Shown one piece after another: positions 10,930-22,514 of a stretch of DNA of 64,000 nucleotides. Each line of letters starts with the position of its first letter. The first letter of the stretch is position 1. The stretch is from Sisyra terminalis (taxonomy: Eukaryota > Arthropoda > Insecta > Neuroptera > Sisyridae). The notes under the pieces were generated by a model. That model had not been told where the DNA came from and searched no databases. It was given only the letters and a program-made list of their open reading frames with translations. The stretch is taken from the NCBI GenBank assembly GCA_958496175.1, contig OY292276.1:57487080-57551079 (forward strand), written 5' to 3'. The position numbers and the translations under genes were made by a program.

Positions 10930-12658
10930 GATAAAGGCCCTCGCCAGATAAGATGGTCTAAAATGCCCCCATTGCAATCGGGCTATTTTTCTTCTGAAAA
11001 TACCTTACAGTATGGACAACATCTCAGCCAAGTTTAAACTCTAAAATATTGCGCGTTTTTGTGTAAAAAATATTTTTTTTTTTTCAAATTCTATATACTC
11101 TGAAACTGTTTGATAATACCAAAAAAAGTGCTTATGAGTTTCAAAATATCACTATGTAGTATTCCGAGAAAATTTCGCTCATGAATCAGATCGATCGATC
11201 ATTGTTAAAAATACGATTTATTTTTTCAAAATTTTTTTTTTTATGCCAAAATCGTTTGGTATACCTTAGTTTTTTTTTCTATATAATCCTCTATCATCAT
11301 TCTACAATATATAATTTTTTCAGATTTTTAAAAATATTAGACAATAGTTAAAAAAAAGAAGAATTCCTTAACTTTTTTTCGTGGGCTAAAATCTTTTAGT
11401 ATCATCACATAATTTTTGTACATCATCCCCTTGTCTCAGTTTACTAAATATAATTTTTTTCGTATTTTGAAAAATGTAAGATAATGGTTAGATTTTTTTT
11501 TTAATTCAGTTTTTCAGCACTTGCGCACTTAGTTTTTTTTTCTAAAGTAATTATTCATCCCCTTAGTCATCAATATTATTATTATTTAAACATTTTCTAA
11601 GTAACATTAAAATATTTATATTTCATTTAGCAATTACTTTAGAAAAAAAAACTAAGTTCTTAAAAGTTGAAATAGTGAATTTAAAAAAAAAAAAATTTCT
11701 AACCATTATCTAATATTTTTAAAAATCTGAAAAAATTATATTTAGTAAACTGAGACAAGGGGATGATGTAACAAAAATTACGTGATGGTACTAAAAGATT
11801 TTAGCACACAAAAAACTTTTTAAAGAATACTTCTTTTTTAACTACTGTCTAATATTTTTAAAAATCTGAAAAAAATTATATATTGTTGAATGATGATAGA
11901 GGATTATATAGAAAAAAAACTAAGGTGTACTAAACGATTTGGCATAGAAAACATTTTTTGAAAAAATAAATCGTATTTTTATCAATGATCGATCGATCTG
12001 ATTCATGAGCGAATTTTTCTCGGAATACTACTTAGTGATATCTTGAAACTCTTAATCACTTTTTTCGGTATTAGCAAACAGTTTCAGAGAATATTGAATT
12101 TAAAAAAATATATTTTTATTTTTTACACAACAACGCGTCATATTTTAGAGTTGAAACTTGGCTGAGATATTGTCCATACTGTAAGGTATTTTCAGAAAAA
12201 AAATTAGCTCGATTGCAATGGGGGCATTTTAGATTAACTATTGCCTAATATTTTTAGAAATCAAAAAAAATTATATATTGTAGAACGATGATAGAGGATT
12301 ATATAGAAAAAAAACTAAGGAGTACCAAACGATTTTGGCATAAAAAAAATTTTTTTAAAAAATAAATTAATTTTTAACAATGATCGAGCAATCTGATTCA
12401 TGAACGAATTTTTCTCGGAGTACTACTTAGTGATATCTTGAAACTCATAAGCACTTTTTTCGGTATTATCAAACAGTTTCAGAGAATATTGATTTTGAAA
12501 AAAAAAATATTTTTATTTTTTACACAAAAACGCGTCATATTTTAGAGTTGAAATTTTGGCTGAGATATTTTCCATACTATAAGGTATTTTCAGAAAAAAA
12601 ATTAGCCCGATTGTAATGGGAGCATTTTAGACCATCTTATCTGGCGAGGGTCTTTGTC
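10930..12658. mobile_element. foldback element with long inverted arms
   Basis: The ends are inverted copies: left ccctcgccagataagatggt, and the same sequence when the right end is reversed. The left arm runs from 10930 to about 11552 and the right arm starts at about 11627, leaving a 75-base loop. Landmarks occur in both orientations: the gatcgatcgatc block at 11190 and 11988, the gatgatagaggattatat block, and the gcaatcgggct end block. The second half contains an extra direct copy of part of the arm (11838-12630, listed separately). No transposase frame is present, so it is non-autonomous. Flanking target duplication is not clear. Confidence 0.8.
11838..12630. repeat. 396-bp tandem duplication inside a foldback arm
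   Basis: Unit A (11838-12233) and unit B (12234-12630) are direct copies. Both start ttaactAYTG and end in a gggg/gggagcattttaga block. They share landmarks such as ctaaggNgtacNaaacgatt, gattcatgaNcgaatttttc and ttttacacaacaac/aaaacg. Only unit B continues into the terminal ccatcttatctggcgaggg. Unit A therefore ends as an internal arm segment, and the second copy regained the element's terminus. Confidence 0.85.
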
Positions 12659-14639
12659 GTAAATTTATTAGAAAACGAATAAAATTCACCCTCTAAATTC
12701 TAATTTAAATCACTGAGAAACATAATCAGTAAATTATTTCCATGATTTCATTGATTACGGTTTGCAATTTAAACGGCGTTCATGTTTCAGTAAAACTTTT
12801 CTTGCATTGAAACCAATAATAATTTTCACTCTTGCAGTTAACTCAATATTTGCAACACTTTGATCACATGAAACTGCACAAATATTTGCACAGAGCTCAA
12901 AGGATTTTAGAAAATCAAACCACGAAACTGTAATACATAAGCATCAAATTACAAAATCGCACTTTTGTTCAAATATCCAGTACAGAATGTATATGAAATT
13001 CGATACTTAAACTTCCATAAAACAGCGCTTATTAGTGCTTTTCTCAAAGCCGTAATCAATGTGAACGACCATTGAAAATAATCGAGAATTTTGATTACAT
13101 ATTTCCACAGTTTCCTCCACATTCGCTGACTTATTGGTTCAATTAAAGGGCCACCTGAAATCAAATCAAGCTAATTCCCGTACAATGAATACAAATGACT
13201 GCAGCAGTTGCACAAAGCTTTGCATTCCAACAAAACGATACGAATGGAAAAATTAACCACCCTCGGCTTTTTCTCATTTTCCATATCTCGGAAATTTATA
13301 TATATAGGTATGCTCACGTTCTCGATTCAAACTGTAATTTTATTCGCGTCATAAACTATGACAGACTTGGAATTAATGGTTTACCTTAACAACATTATTA
13401 ATAATAATAAAATATTTCCATGCTGCTTAGAATAACAAACATAGTATAAAGCGTTTTTTATTTGTTTTTGAGGAGAGTATTTTCTGGAAACAGTGGTGGA
13501 AAAATGACTCAAAATTATGTGTTTCCCCAAAAAAATTGCTACGAAAACCATTCGAAAGGAGTACGAATTTGGGTTTACGTAACATTAATAACATCTTATT
13601 TAAACACAAATTGTTACGTTTGATTATTAAAACATTTAATAACTTCCATCAAACTAGCCCATAACTTTTGGAATTTAGAAAAATAACTGGAAAAACTACG
13701 GAATATTTTGATGTTTTTTTGTCGTTTAAAAGTTCCGGAAAAAAAATTCCACTTGCATATTTTCTAGAAAAATCCTATGAAGTATTAACTTGCCGTTCAA
13801 AGCTTTTCTACTAATATTAAAATTGTGATTTTTTTTACCATTAATTGGTGTTTTTTTGTTATCTACTAATATTCGTCATTTGCTTACATAAATTTTAAAA
13901 CCTCAATATTAGAGAAATGTCCTTTTAACATTGTTTTCCAAGAAAATATGCTAGCAAAGAAGTTATTTCTTTCGGAACCCTAAGACGTTCCCACGAAAAT
14001 TATTTTTCTAGTCTTGGGATCCATTTTTCACCTCATCAAGAAATCGTTCTTTGTCATTGGTTGTATCTAATATGACTAAGTTATTGACGCCATAATGCAA
14101 TTGATTGAGGTACCTTCACCGAAATCGATGATGGTTTGACCCAAATAAAAGGTAAATATTTATTTCCAATTCTTGTCCAATCTAAAATCGTTCTTCATTC
14201 ATCTATAAGTCTATAAGTCGCATGAATCCATATCCGTAGTAAAATTAATATTCTATTGACATTTCCATGAATTTTGTTGAAAAAAGCAATTCATTACTCA
14301 TATCCTCTGAATAGTACACATTTTTACAAGTACAGTGTTCCCCATTGCTTTCCAATAACTAACTTTTCAACCTAAATATTACAAAATAAGTTGCTCATAA
14401 AGTTTTTCCTTTTTCAGTATTTAATATGATCGGGGTGCTAAGCTTGTGCAATGATTAATTTAACCGCTAATTTGAATAAATTGACAAATAAACTTTATCT
14501 AGTTTCAGAAGAAATCAAATTCAAGAAATAATGCTTCTAAATTGACATCATACCAAAATACGTACAAGTGAAAATCAAAAACACGTCACCAAGTGTCAAG
14601 AAAATACAATGATTAGCTGGGAAAGAAGGATGGATATTT
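12659..14639. other. unassigned sequence
   Basis: About 2 kb without a recognisable element. On the minus strand near 14100-14000 a short open frame reads NNLVILDTTNDKERFLDEVKN, but it is too short and isolated to assign. Confidence 0.35.
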
Positions 14640-15339
14640 TATAAAATAAAACACCTTTAAGTGAAAAAAAGATGAAATCAACTATCGTCTTTACAAAGCT
14701 CATTAAGAATTTCTAAACATCGTTCATCCATGTACAGTTGAGACTATTATTAAATCGACAAATTTATAAGGCCCAAAATAGAAAAAAAAACTAAAACTAC
14801 AACAAAAAATTAAGAAGACATTAAGATCAAGAAATACTGCAAAACTTCAACCAACAATAATTATCACAAATATCAAGTTCACCAAAGAAGAACTTATCAC
14901 ATTAAACAAAGGTCCAGAGTTTAATTTACCGAAATTCCAAAAGAACACTATATAAAAAAATATATACTCAAATCAAAAACAATCATCAGAACACTTCCAA
15001 AACAAGACCTCCAGGACGAAGCACTATCCATCATAAAAAGAAGCTGCTAGAGTTTAAAATCAAATTTACATGAAATTATTAACAAAATTAAATTTTCAAT
15101 CCATCAAAATTGATCCACCAATTGAACATAACAATATTAAAGAAAAAAGCACAAAATTAACGCTTATATCATAAAAACTGATAAAGAAAAGATCATCGTT
15201 ATCATTAACAAGGATGAATTTACAAACAAAGCGGAACAATTCATTAGAGAAAATAATATAATTCACATGAAAAAAGACCAACTCCGAACTTCACCAAAAC
15301 TTTATTCAGGACTATAAATGAAAGTGACTTTCTTTTTGA

Positions 15340-16545
15340 AAACGAATTTTCAAAAAGAATCCTCAAACTCTAATACTTCATGGTTTACCCAAAATCCATA
15401 AAATAAATATGCCAATCCGACCGGTAGTGGATTACAAGCTTGCACTTGGATATTGGTTAACCAAAAAATTATTACAAACCATCAAATCAGGCATCATATT
15501 GAAAGAAAATTATTCATTAAAGACACATTTAAAGTTATGAATAATACTAAGAACCTAAAACTACCACAGAATATCAAAATGGCATCACTTGACATTGTTA
15601 ACTTATACACAAATGTTTCTATTGACGAAACATTCAAAATTATGTAATATAATCTAATGCAACAAAAATATATAATTATATGGTAATCAACGATAAAATG
15701 AACTTGTTAACCACCATATTATATAAATACTATTTCATTTTTGATCAAAAATTTTCTCACTAAAAGGAAAGATTGGACATGGGATCTCCTTTATCAGGAC
15801 TACTAGCCAACATTTACATGAATCACTTTGGAAATAAATATATTTTGAACAATAACTTCAAAAATAAAATAATATATTATGGAAGATATATAGACGATAA
15901 ATTTATATTATTTACTGGAGCTACTCGACAGATTGACAATATGATATTCGATCTGAACAAAATTAACCAGAAAATAAAATTCACTTCAGAACACGATCTA
16001 AATAGAATAATTAATTTTTAGACACAACAATCACCAATGAAAATGGAAAGTTTTCATACTATATATAGAGAATACCAACAAAAACAAATACAATTTTCCA
16101 TAAAACATCATTTCACCCAAGAAACCAAACAATGGCAGCTTATAACAATCTAATGTACAGAACAATCAAGTTCCTTCTTAGCACCAAAGCTCGTGAAGAA
16201 GAAATTAAGACAATTAAGAATATAGAATATATGAAATTAAGATAATTAAACATATAGTTATTACAAACGGATACAACAGCTCAATCATAAACAAAATAAT
16301 ATCGAAATTTACTGAAAAATTCCATTCTTCCAACTTCACCAAAGGAAAACAAAAAATATATAAAATCAAACTTCAATAATATATTTACTTCAACAATCGC
16401 CAACTTCCTAAAGAAAAATAACTTCAATATCGAATTTTCAACAAACAACAATAGTTATAATGAAAATTCTTAAACCATTGGAGAACTACCAAATTACAAA
16501 AAGAAAACAAAACCGGAATATATAAAATTAAATGTGGTTCTATGT
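15340..16545 (+). pseudogene. PLE reverse transcriptase and start of GIY-YIG domain
   Basis: Motifs appear in the PLE order. LHGLPKIHKINMPIRPVVDY starts at about 15373. MASLDIVNLYTNVSIDETF (RT motif with the first Asp) is near 15580. MGSPLSGLLANIYM is at 15778. YGRYIDDKFILFTG near 15880 is the YxDD catalytic motif with IDD. RQIDNMIFDLNKINQKIKF follows, then INFLDTTITNENGKF across a stop at 16019-16021. After that come IYREPTKTNTIFHK-like residues and, near 16505, TGIYKIKCGS, the opening of the GIY-YIG nuclease. The two longest intact stretches are 15453-15647 and 15773-16021. The RT would copy the element's RNA at the cut target. It is inactivated by stops. Confidence 0.85.
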
Positions 16546-16559
16546 TCAAATAAGATATA

Positions 16560-17240
16560 AAGGACATATACCCAAGAATCATGTCATTGGTTAAAATCTA
16601 TTAAAGTTTTAATAACATATTCACTGATTGGTCGAAATAAAGATTGAGTTTTGTACGGTGTGTTATGATTGGCTAATGCATCCTGCGCCATTCAAGTAAG
16701 TACAGTGCCTTGATTTGTACAAAGTAAGCTTAGTATTTCTCGTTTAAAGTGACTTTTGAGTACAGAACATTTGGAACGATATTTTTTTCTATTTATAATT
16801 TATATATCGCAAGGAAACTGATTGTTATTTAAATAATTTTTCTATAAAACTGTTAATTATAATTTAGAATTAAGATTTTCAATTTAAAATTTACTTTTGT
16901 GGATGAAGATCGTTCATTCGTTGATTTGGTAAGGGTTATTTTCCTTCGGTCTTAATAAAGATCCGTAAATTGAGAACTATTAAATTTTTTTTCTTATCAT
17001 ATTTTGGCAACTTATTTTAATTTTGATTATTATCGCGATCAACGATCATGTCTTATTGTTTTTAAAGTAAAATTTTGACCTACAATTTAAAGTCTTTGAA
17101 TGAAGTCCAATAACTCTTTTTCACTGTTTGCATTTATGATTCTATTTTCTACGAATTGAAGGTCGAAAAATCACTTTCCACCAATTTTAATTCCATTATT
17201 TTTCTCTTCCAAAATTATTTCCAGTATTATTTCTCCTACA
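16560..17240. other. sequence interrupting the PLE GIY-YIG domain
   Basis: Between the GIY motif (ending near 16540) and the domain's C-terminal part (starting near 17245), about 680 bases do not translate into anything related. A normal PLE would have roughly 100-150 bases here. The start (cattggttaaaatctattaa, gattggtcgaaataaag, gattggctaatgcatcct) has repeated ATTGG boxes and looks promoter- or UTR-like. It may be an inserted element, the 5' region of another PLE copy, or a product of rearrangement. Confidence 0.55.
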
Positions 17241-17244
17241 ATAA

Positions 17245-17463
17245 CTTCAAATTTTACTAAACACCTTTATGACGAAAATCATCAATGCTTAAATATCGAA
17301 ACAAATTTTAAGCCTCTACATATTTGCAAGAAAGGATCACATATAAATATCCTAGAAGAATATGAAATATACAAAGTCCACAAATTAGATCCAAATAACA
17401 TCCTTAATGACAAATTATATAAAACAAAGAACCTCTATGAAATTTGTTTACAATTGACAAAAT
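17245..17463 (+). pseudogene. C-terminal end of the PLE GIY-YIG protein
   Basis: The frame reads SNFTKHLYDENHQCLNI near 17247, then FKPLHICKKGSHINILEEYE and IYKVHKLDPNNILNDKL, and ends in a stop near 17461. Known PLE proteins end with S-x-FAxHL, a hydrophobic KG-x-x-INxLEExEI segment and an LN(E/D)xL segment just before the stop. The match is good and the piece is open for about 70 codons, so the interruption upstream is the main damage here. Confidence 0.8.
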
Positions 17464-17472
17464 AATCATTAC

Positions 17473-17508
17473 CTGATGATGATAGCCAGGAACTGTTGAT
17501 ATACGTCG
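17473..17508 (+). ncRNA. decayed hammerhead-ribozyme-like motif in PLE 3' region
   Basis: Just after the PLE stop codon the sequence ctgatga (17473-17479) is followed by about 21 bases and then gatatacgtcgt. In PLE hammerheads the core is CTGATGA, stem II, GAAACGTC. Here the GAAA is changed to a GATA-like sequence and the stem is weak, so it would not be expected to cut. Confidence 0.45.
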
Positions 17509-17640
17509 TAATAAGGAAGAAATTTAGTAATAGGACATATATTATTTTCATTAATAATTGTGACTCGGAAATAAATAAAATGTTGATCAATATTTGTCTA
17601 CTTTTTATTCTAATATAAGCACAATATAGTACTTTCAACA

Positions 17641-19990
17641 CTTTTCATTGGATTTCTTTTCGGGAACAAATTTTTCAGTCACCAATTTTATTCAAATATT
17701 CCAAGTTTGTGGTTTTTATTTATTTATTTTTCGGAGTAACAGAAAAAAATACCAGAAATTTCAAATAGAAAATAACGTTGAAGAGTTGGATGGTATTGAA
17801 ATATATTGGGAGGTCAAAGTTGAATTGCTTATTTACATGATATTGCCGAATAAAGTTTATATTTTTAGAACTTTGGTGTTTGTAAGGAAAAATATATTGC
17901 AGACGAAATCAATTGAATAGAAGCAAGAAATTTGAATGTTCTGATTTGGTTATTTGGTTCGTCTCGAGGCCAACAGGCGAAGGAAAACGAATCGGGAAAT
18001 AATAAAAATATTTTTTATGGATTATTTGCCTGAAAAAATGAATTGCTAAAATCGGTTATTCCATATTTAAGTAAAGGAATATTTAAAAAAACGAAATTTA
18101 TCTTTAATTGTACAAAGTTATACAACAGAAACTCTTTACTAGAACTATAAAAAAATTTTTTTAATAGATTTCAACGAATTAAAATTTGTCAGAAAAAAGT
18201 TTTTTATCGAAAGATTGAAGAAAACTTTATTTTCTATGTTTATTTGAAATTAAATTTTTTTTTTGTACTCTCTTTCTAACTATGTGTTTATTACGAAAGT
18301 GTGACGGCAATTTTTCTCACCGGACAACTTTGCAAAAGCTCTAAACAAGGACATAAATAAAACGGAGCCGAGGATGAGAAATTGTTAAGGGAATTAACAA
18401 TAACGACAATGCCAGACCCCAAAAAGAAAAAAAAACTAACTCGTAATCAGTTTACTTCATTTCATTTCAAAGTTGATAATTTTATTTGGTTGGACTTTGA
18501 AGGAAAAACTTTGTTTGCCGTACAATTTAATGGTCGGGACGTGGAATGGACGGACGGAAAATCTACGACTTTTATGTCGACTCATTTGTGATTATTTCCA
18601 CGATAAACTGTAAAAAAGTAAAATAAATCTTGCAATGTATCGCCGCCTGTTAAACAGTATGCAGCAAAACGATTGCAGTTGAGAATAAAAAATCGGTCGT
18701 ATAATCAGGAAATAACGGAGAAATAAACGCTTGCCACTCATTCATCCGGGATGGGAATGGGGAGCTTGAAGGGAAAAGAAGGGAATATAGGGAATATGTG
18801 GGTGACACGGATGGAATGAACGTTGAAATTGTTATTTATCGTATGCTGAAGGCACCGACATGGAATCATTTCGTTCTGTAAACTTAATTTCAACAACAAC
18901 CGAAGAATTATTGGTCTCATAAACGGGAGAGTACGTTTGTTGAAAGACATTTGTCTTACGTTTTATTATAACTCAAACGTTGGGAAACTTACTGACTTGG
19001 GAAATTTTTGGCCGGGGGAAAAGTTTTACAACAAAAACTAGTTTTTAGTTGGCAAGTTTGAAATTTTCCCTGTAATAATAGAGAATCATATTTCACAGAA
19101 AATCAAACCCAATTACTGATTAAGTTCAGAGAAAATAGAATAAAGCTTAAAAGCACCTTCTTAGAATAAATCAAATCGTTCCACTCTTGCAACTCACATT
19201 TTTCCAAAGATTCCACCGAAAATTTTCAACAAATTTAAAATTCAACACAATTTTTATAATTAATACAAATATTTTAGGTCTCACCCCAACTAGCCACCGT
19301 TCCACTATCGAAATTGCCTGGTTTTTGGTATTGAAAAGTTTTAAAACCAGTCTGAGCCGAGCTGAAATGTTTTTACTAAGGATGATGTTATTAAACTTTT
19401 CGCGTCAACTTTTAATCGCTCACGAATTGAGTTCAGCGTTTATTATGTGATTTTTTTTGAGGCAAAAAAAATCGTTAAACTAATGACGAAACATACTCAA
19501 ACCGAACTTCATTTTCCATAATATTAATCCAAGCTCACTTCTGTGCGAAAGCTCCATTAAAAGTTTTTCAATATTATCGGTTCTTATCTCGCAATTGATC
19601 AAATTGCGTTTTAACGATCTATTCTCGTATGTTCGCCGAGTACTTGGTACCACACGGTTATATTTTTATTTTTACCTTAAGAAAGTATTCGGTGTTCTTA
19701 TAGTTGCACTTGGATAATAAAATATGATGAGGGAAAAACGTATGACTTTCTTATTCTTATTTGCAATTTTTGTTGCATTCAATGACAAGAACAAATTTCA
19801 GGGTGTAAATAAAGTAACTAAGAAGAAAAAATATAATATTTTTTTCGTCAAACTAACAATTTCATTAATATTTTTTATTTTTATTCAAGATTATTTAAAA
19901 CTGCTTAAACTTCTCAGGTTATTAGCGACTATAGCGCAAAAAACTATAAAAACTATGTAAACTATACCCACTACAATATATGGTACGTTA
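17641..19990. other. unassigned sequence
   Basis: No element was recognised. The stretch 18300-18960 is less AT-rich, with clean sequence such as gacggcaatttttctcacc and gtcgggacgtggaatggac. Short frames there have no recognisable domain. It may be single-copy noncoding DNA. Confidence 0.35.
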
Positions 19991-20325
19991 GACTAATTCA
20001 AAAGAAATGATTAATTTTTTTTTCTTTATTATATCGAAAATATTGTTGGGAATGACAAAAAAAATCCTGTGAAAGTTTAAGCTCTTAATACTAATACTAA
20101 GAGGTGCCGCATCGCAAATTTCGATTCTCCATTTAAATAACATGGGAACAATATTCTCTTGCACTTTGGAATTTTATAGCTCACGTTGGTGACAATATTT
20201 CGGAATAACCAAGGTATATTTTTGTAGAAAATTGAACGATCTATAAAAAAGGTCTTCTACAAGTTTTTGATATATTTATTCCTTCAAAAGTTATTCGAGG
20301 TCAAAGTTGAACTAAAGAGAAATTT
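19991..20325. repeat. dispersed repeat, copy 1 (TAGACTRA-end family)
   Basis: This starts near tagactaattcaaaag and contains aagaggtgccgcatcgcaaa, ctcacgttggtgacaatatt, ggaataaccaaggtatat and gaaaattgaacgatctataa. A close copy is at 60128-60412 and a diverged one at 46872-47190. The starts resemble insect repeats beginning TAGRCTGRCCCAAAA, which insert at TA. No protein is encoded. Confidence 0.75.
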
Positions 20326-20329
20326 TAAT

Positions 20330-20661
20330 ATTTTTTCAATTTCTTGACGCAACCATCAATTTTATGAGAAAATTTTATAGGATATTTCTTGTAGAGCACT
20401 TTTTTTTCCTATAACTTATCTCCATAAAAGTTTTTGATATTTTTCACAGGTCCTAAGTTATTTGCATTAAACTGAAATCCCCTGAATTATTATATTTTAA
20501 CATGAAAATTATTTTATTTATTTTAATTAAATAGCTAAGGACCTGTGAAAAATATCAAAAACTTTTATGGAGATAAGTTATAGGAAAAAAAGTGCTCTAC
20601 AAAAAATATCGTATAAAATTTTCTCATAAAATTGATGGTTGCGTCAAGAAATTGAAAAAAT
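20330..20661. repeat. palindrome with 127-bp arms
   Basis: The left arm (20330-20456) and right arm (20535-20661) are nearly perfect inverted copies, separated by a 78-base AT-rich loop. Landmarks are ttgacgcaaccatcaatttt against aaaattgatggttgcgtcaa, and ttatctccataaaagttttt against its reverse complement. The arms follow directly on the dispersed repeat at 19991 and may be part of the same element. Confidence 0.85.
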
Positions 20662-20676
20662 ATTGATCAAAAATTA

Positions 20677-21549
20677 TCATAAATTTCATATTTTCCCGAA
20701 AAAAGCCATTGATAAAAGAAACTCGATTTGGATTATTTTCCAAATATTGAAATTTTAATTTTCTTTTGACCCTTTAATTGGTGTTTAAGATTTTTGAAAG
20801 AAAATAACCCAAATCTTGCTTCATCTCTCAACGGCTTTGTATGAAAATATGAAATTTGTGAAGATTTCTCTTTAGGACCTCTTGAAAGACAAAAAACACC
20901 AATTAATGGTGCAATTTATTTTCGAAATACCAATATTTGGAAAACGACCTAAATCGAGCTTCTTCTTTACATGACTTTTTCAGAAGTCTTAGAAAATATT
21001 CCGTAGTATCTTTTTCCAAATTCCATAAGTATATTTTTAAATCGATGATATCGAGAAAAAAGGTCTGAAAAATTTAAGCTTGTGTTTGTTAGGACTGGAA
21101 GAATATCGTTAACCATATGCCACTGTCCAATGGTCAAAATTTTATTTCAGACCTTTTTGACCTAATAGTATCAATTGTAAACAAAAATGGACCAATAGAG
21201 GCCAGAATTAAGCAGTTGAAGACATATTGGATTTCAAGAAGAAATTCTTAGGCTTAACATGATTTTGATGAACTGGTAGAAGTTTCAGGAGTTTGGTGAA
21301 GAGATTCTTATTGATCTATTGAAAAATTGGGATTTAGTCTCAACTATCATTTGCTTTTTTCTATGACAAAAGCTCTTTATCGCGTAAAGCCAATTTAAAG
21401 AAATGTTTGATTAAAAATTGAGTATTTTATTTTTTTCTTAATATAGAAAAGTTATTTTAGAAAAATTGGATTAGCCATCCCTCTTCTTCTGAATCCAAAC
21501 ATTCTTGCCGAAGTGGAGGTAAAAACTTAGATAAATACATATATGCATG
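20677..21549. repeat. imperfect inverted repeat and dispersed repeat
   Basis: The sequence ctcgatttggattattttcc (20722) recurs inverted near 20941-20963, and tttaattggtgttt near 20773 recurs inverted near 20895, so 20677-20985 forms a second, looser hairpin. From about 21130 to 21310 the sequence resembles 9650-9830. No coding region is visible. Confidence 0.55.
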
Positions 21550-22432
21550 GTAATTAAAATTACTGTAATTTGGGAAAATCCAAATTGCTTAAGACCTGCT
21601 GGAGGATCCTTTTCCAATGATTACGTTATCTTTCTTGTCATGTTGCGTTCGCAAGACTCGAATCCTCGAGCTTTTCTATCACTTCTGTCCAAAGGATTAG
21701 TGATCACCTTTACATCCTTTTCCTTCAGTCGTCCCCGTACCATCTGCTTTTCCATGTCCAAAAAACTTGAGGGTTCTTCCAAAAGTCAATGAAGCGAATT
21801 TTCGGACTAGTTTGACTGTGTTCATGATAAAAACATTTATTCTTTTAGCCGTGCATTGATCTGCAGTATTCACTTTCAAACCCATATTTTCGTCACCAAT
21901 CAGCTGCACTAATAGTGCAAGTTTTCGAAATGTCAAAGATAGGAAAAATTAACGAATTAACATTCTGAATTTAGAGGCTTATCTATCTACTGGTGATTAA
22001 AATTATTGGCACTCGGGAAAATCCAAATTTCTGCTGGAGAATCTTTTTCCAATGATTAAGTTCTTTTCCTTATCGGGTTGCATTCGCAACACTCGAATCC
22101 ACGATCTTTTGCACTACTTCTATCCAAAGGGTTAGTGATCACCTTTGCACCTTTTTCCTTCAGTCGTCCCCGTACCATCTGCTTTTCCACGTCCAAAAAA
22201 CTTGAGGATTTTTCCAAACGTCAATGAAGTGAATCTTATGACTAGCTTGACTTCATTCACGATAAAAACATTAATTCTTTTAGCCGTCCATTGATTCACA
22301 GTATTTAATTTTAAACCCTCATCTCTAAGGCATCAATACGCCATTGATTAGCTGCACAAATAATGCAAGTCTTCAAAACATAGAAGATAGAAAAAACCAA
22401 CATATTAACATTCTGAATTTTAAGGCTTATAT
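21550..22432. repeat. 443-bp tandem duplication of an RTE tail
   Basis: Unit 1 (21550-21992) and unit 2 (21993-22432) are direct copies. Both contain ccttcagtcgtccccgtacc, catctgcttttccaYgtcca and attcttttagccgtNcattg. The boundary is exact enough (gtaattaaaatta against gtgattaaaatta) to show a simple head-to-tail duplication. Confidence 0.9.
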
Positions 22433-22514
22433 TATGTTGCAATCCTTCTATAATTTGGACAATTGTTCCATGGTAATCAAGGAATTTCAATGCGTCGGCT
22501 AATTTTGTATTCAC
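21696..22514 (-). pseudogene. RTE-type endonuclease-reverse transcriptase C-terminus, duplicated
   Basis: On the minus strand unit 2 reads NQWRIDALEM, then after a stop NQWTAKRINVFIVNEVKLV, FGKILKFFGRGKADGTGTT and KRCKGDH, stop. Unit 1 reads the same with small changes (RINVFIMNTVKLVRK, FGRTLKFFGHGKADGTGTT). These match the tail of RTE-like proteins, where R(I/L)xAFEMW is followed by a YFGHxxR region and a basic GKxxGxR segment. The copy in unit 1 is open for 79 codons. The reverse transcriptase core is absent, so neither copy can be active. Confidence 0.65.

Larger units (their letters stand above)
14640..17640 (+). mobile_element. Penelope-like element (PLE), near full length, degenerate
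   Basis: A PLE can be followed from its N-terminal region (KFTKEELITLNKGPEFNLP at about 14880), through the reverse transcriptase (about 15340-16060), to a C-terminal GIY-YIG endonuclease tail. The tail is split by unrelated-looking sequence at about 16560-17240. A 3' region follows with a CCTGATGA motif at 17472, where PLEs carry a hammerhead ribozyme. PLEs are retroelements whose RT is related to telomerase. Many stops and frameshifts show that it is dead. A second relic of the same family lies at 56.5-58.0 kb on the minus strand. Confidence 0.85.

Noticed and set aside
13990..14110. Short minus-strand peptide with NLVILDTTNDKERFLDEV
   Set aside because: Only about 30 residues, no flanking coding sequence, no family I can name.
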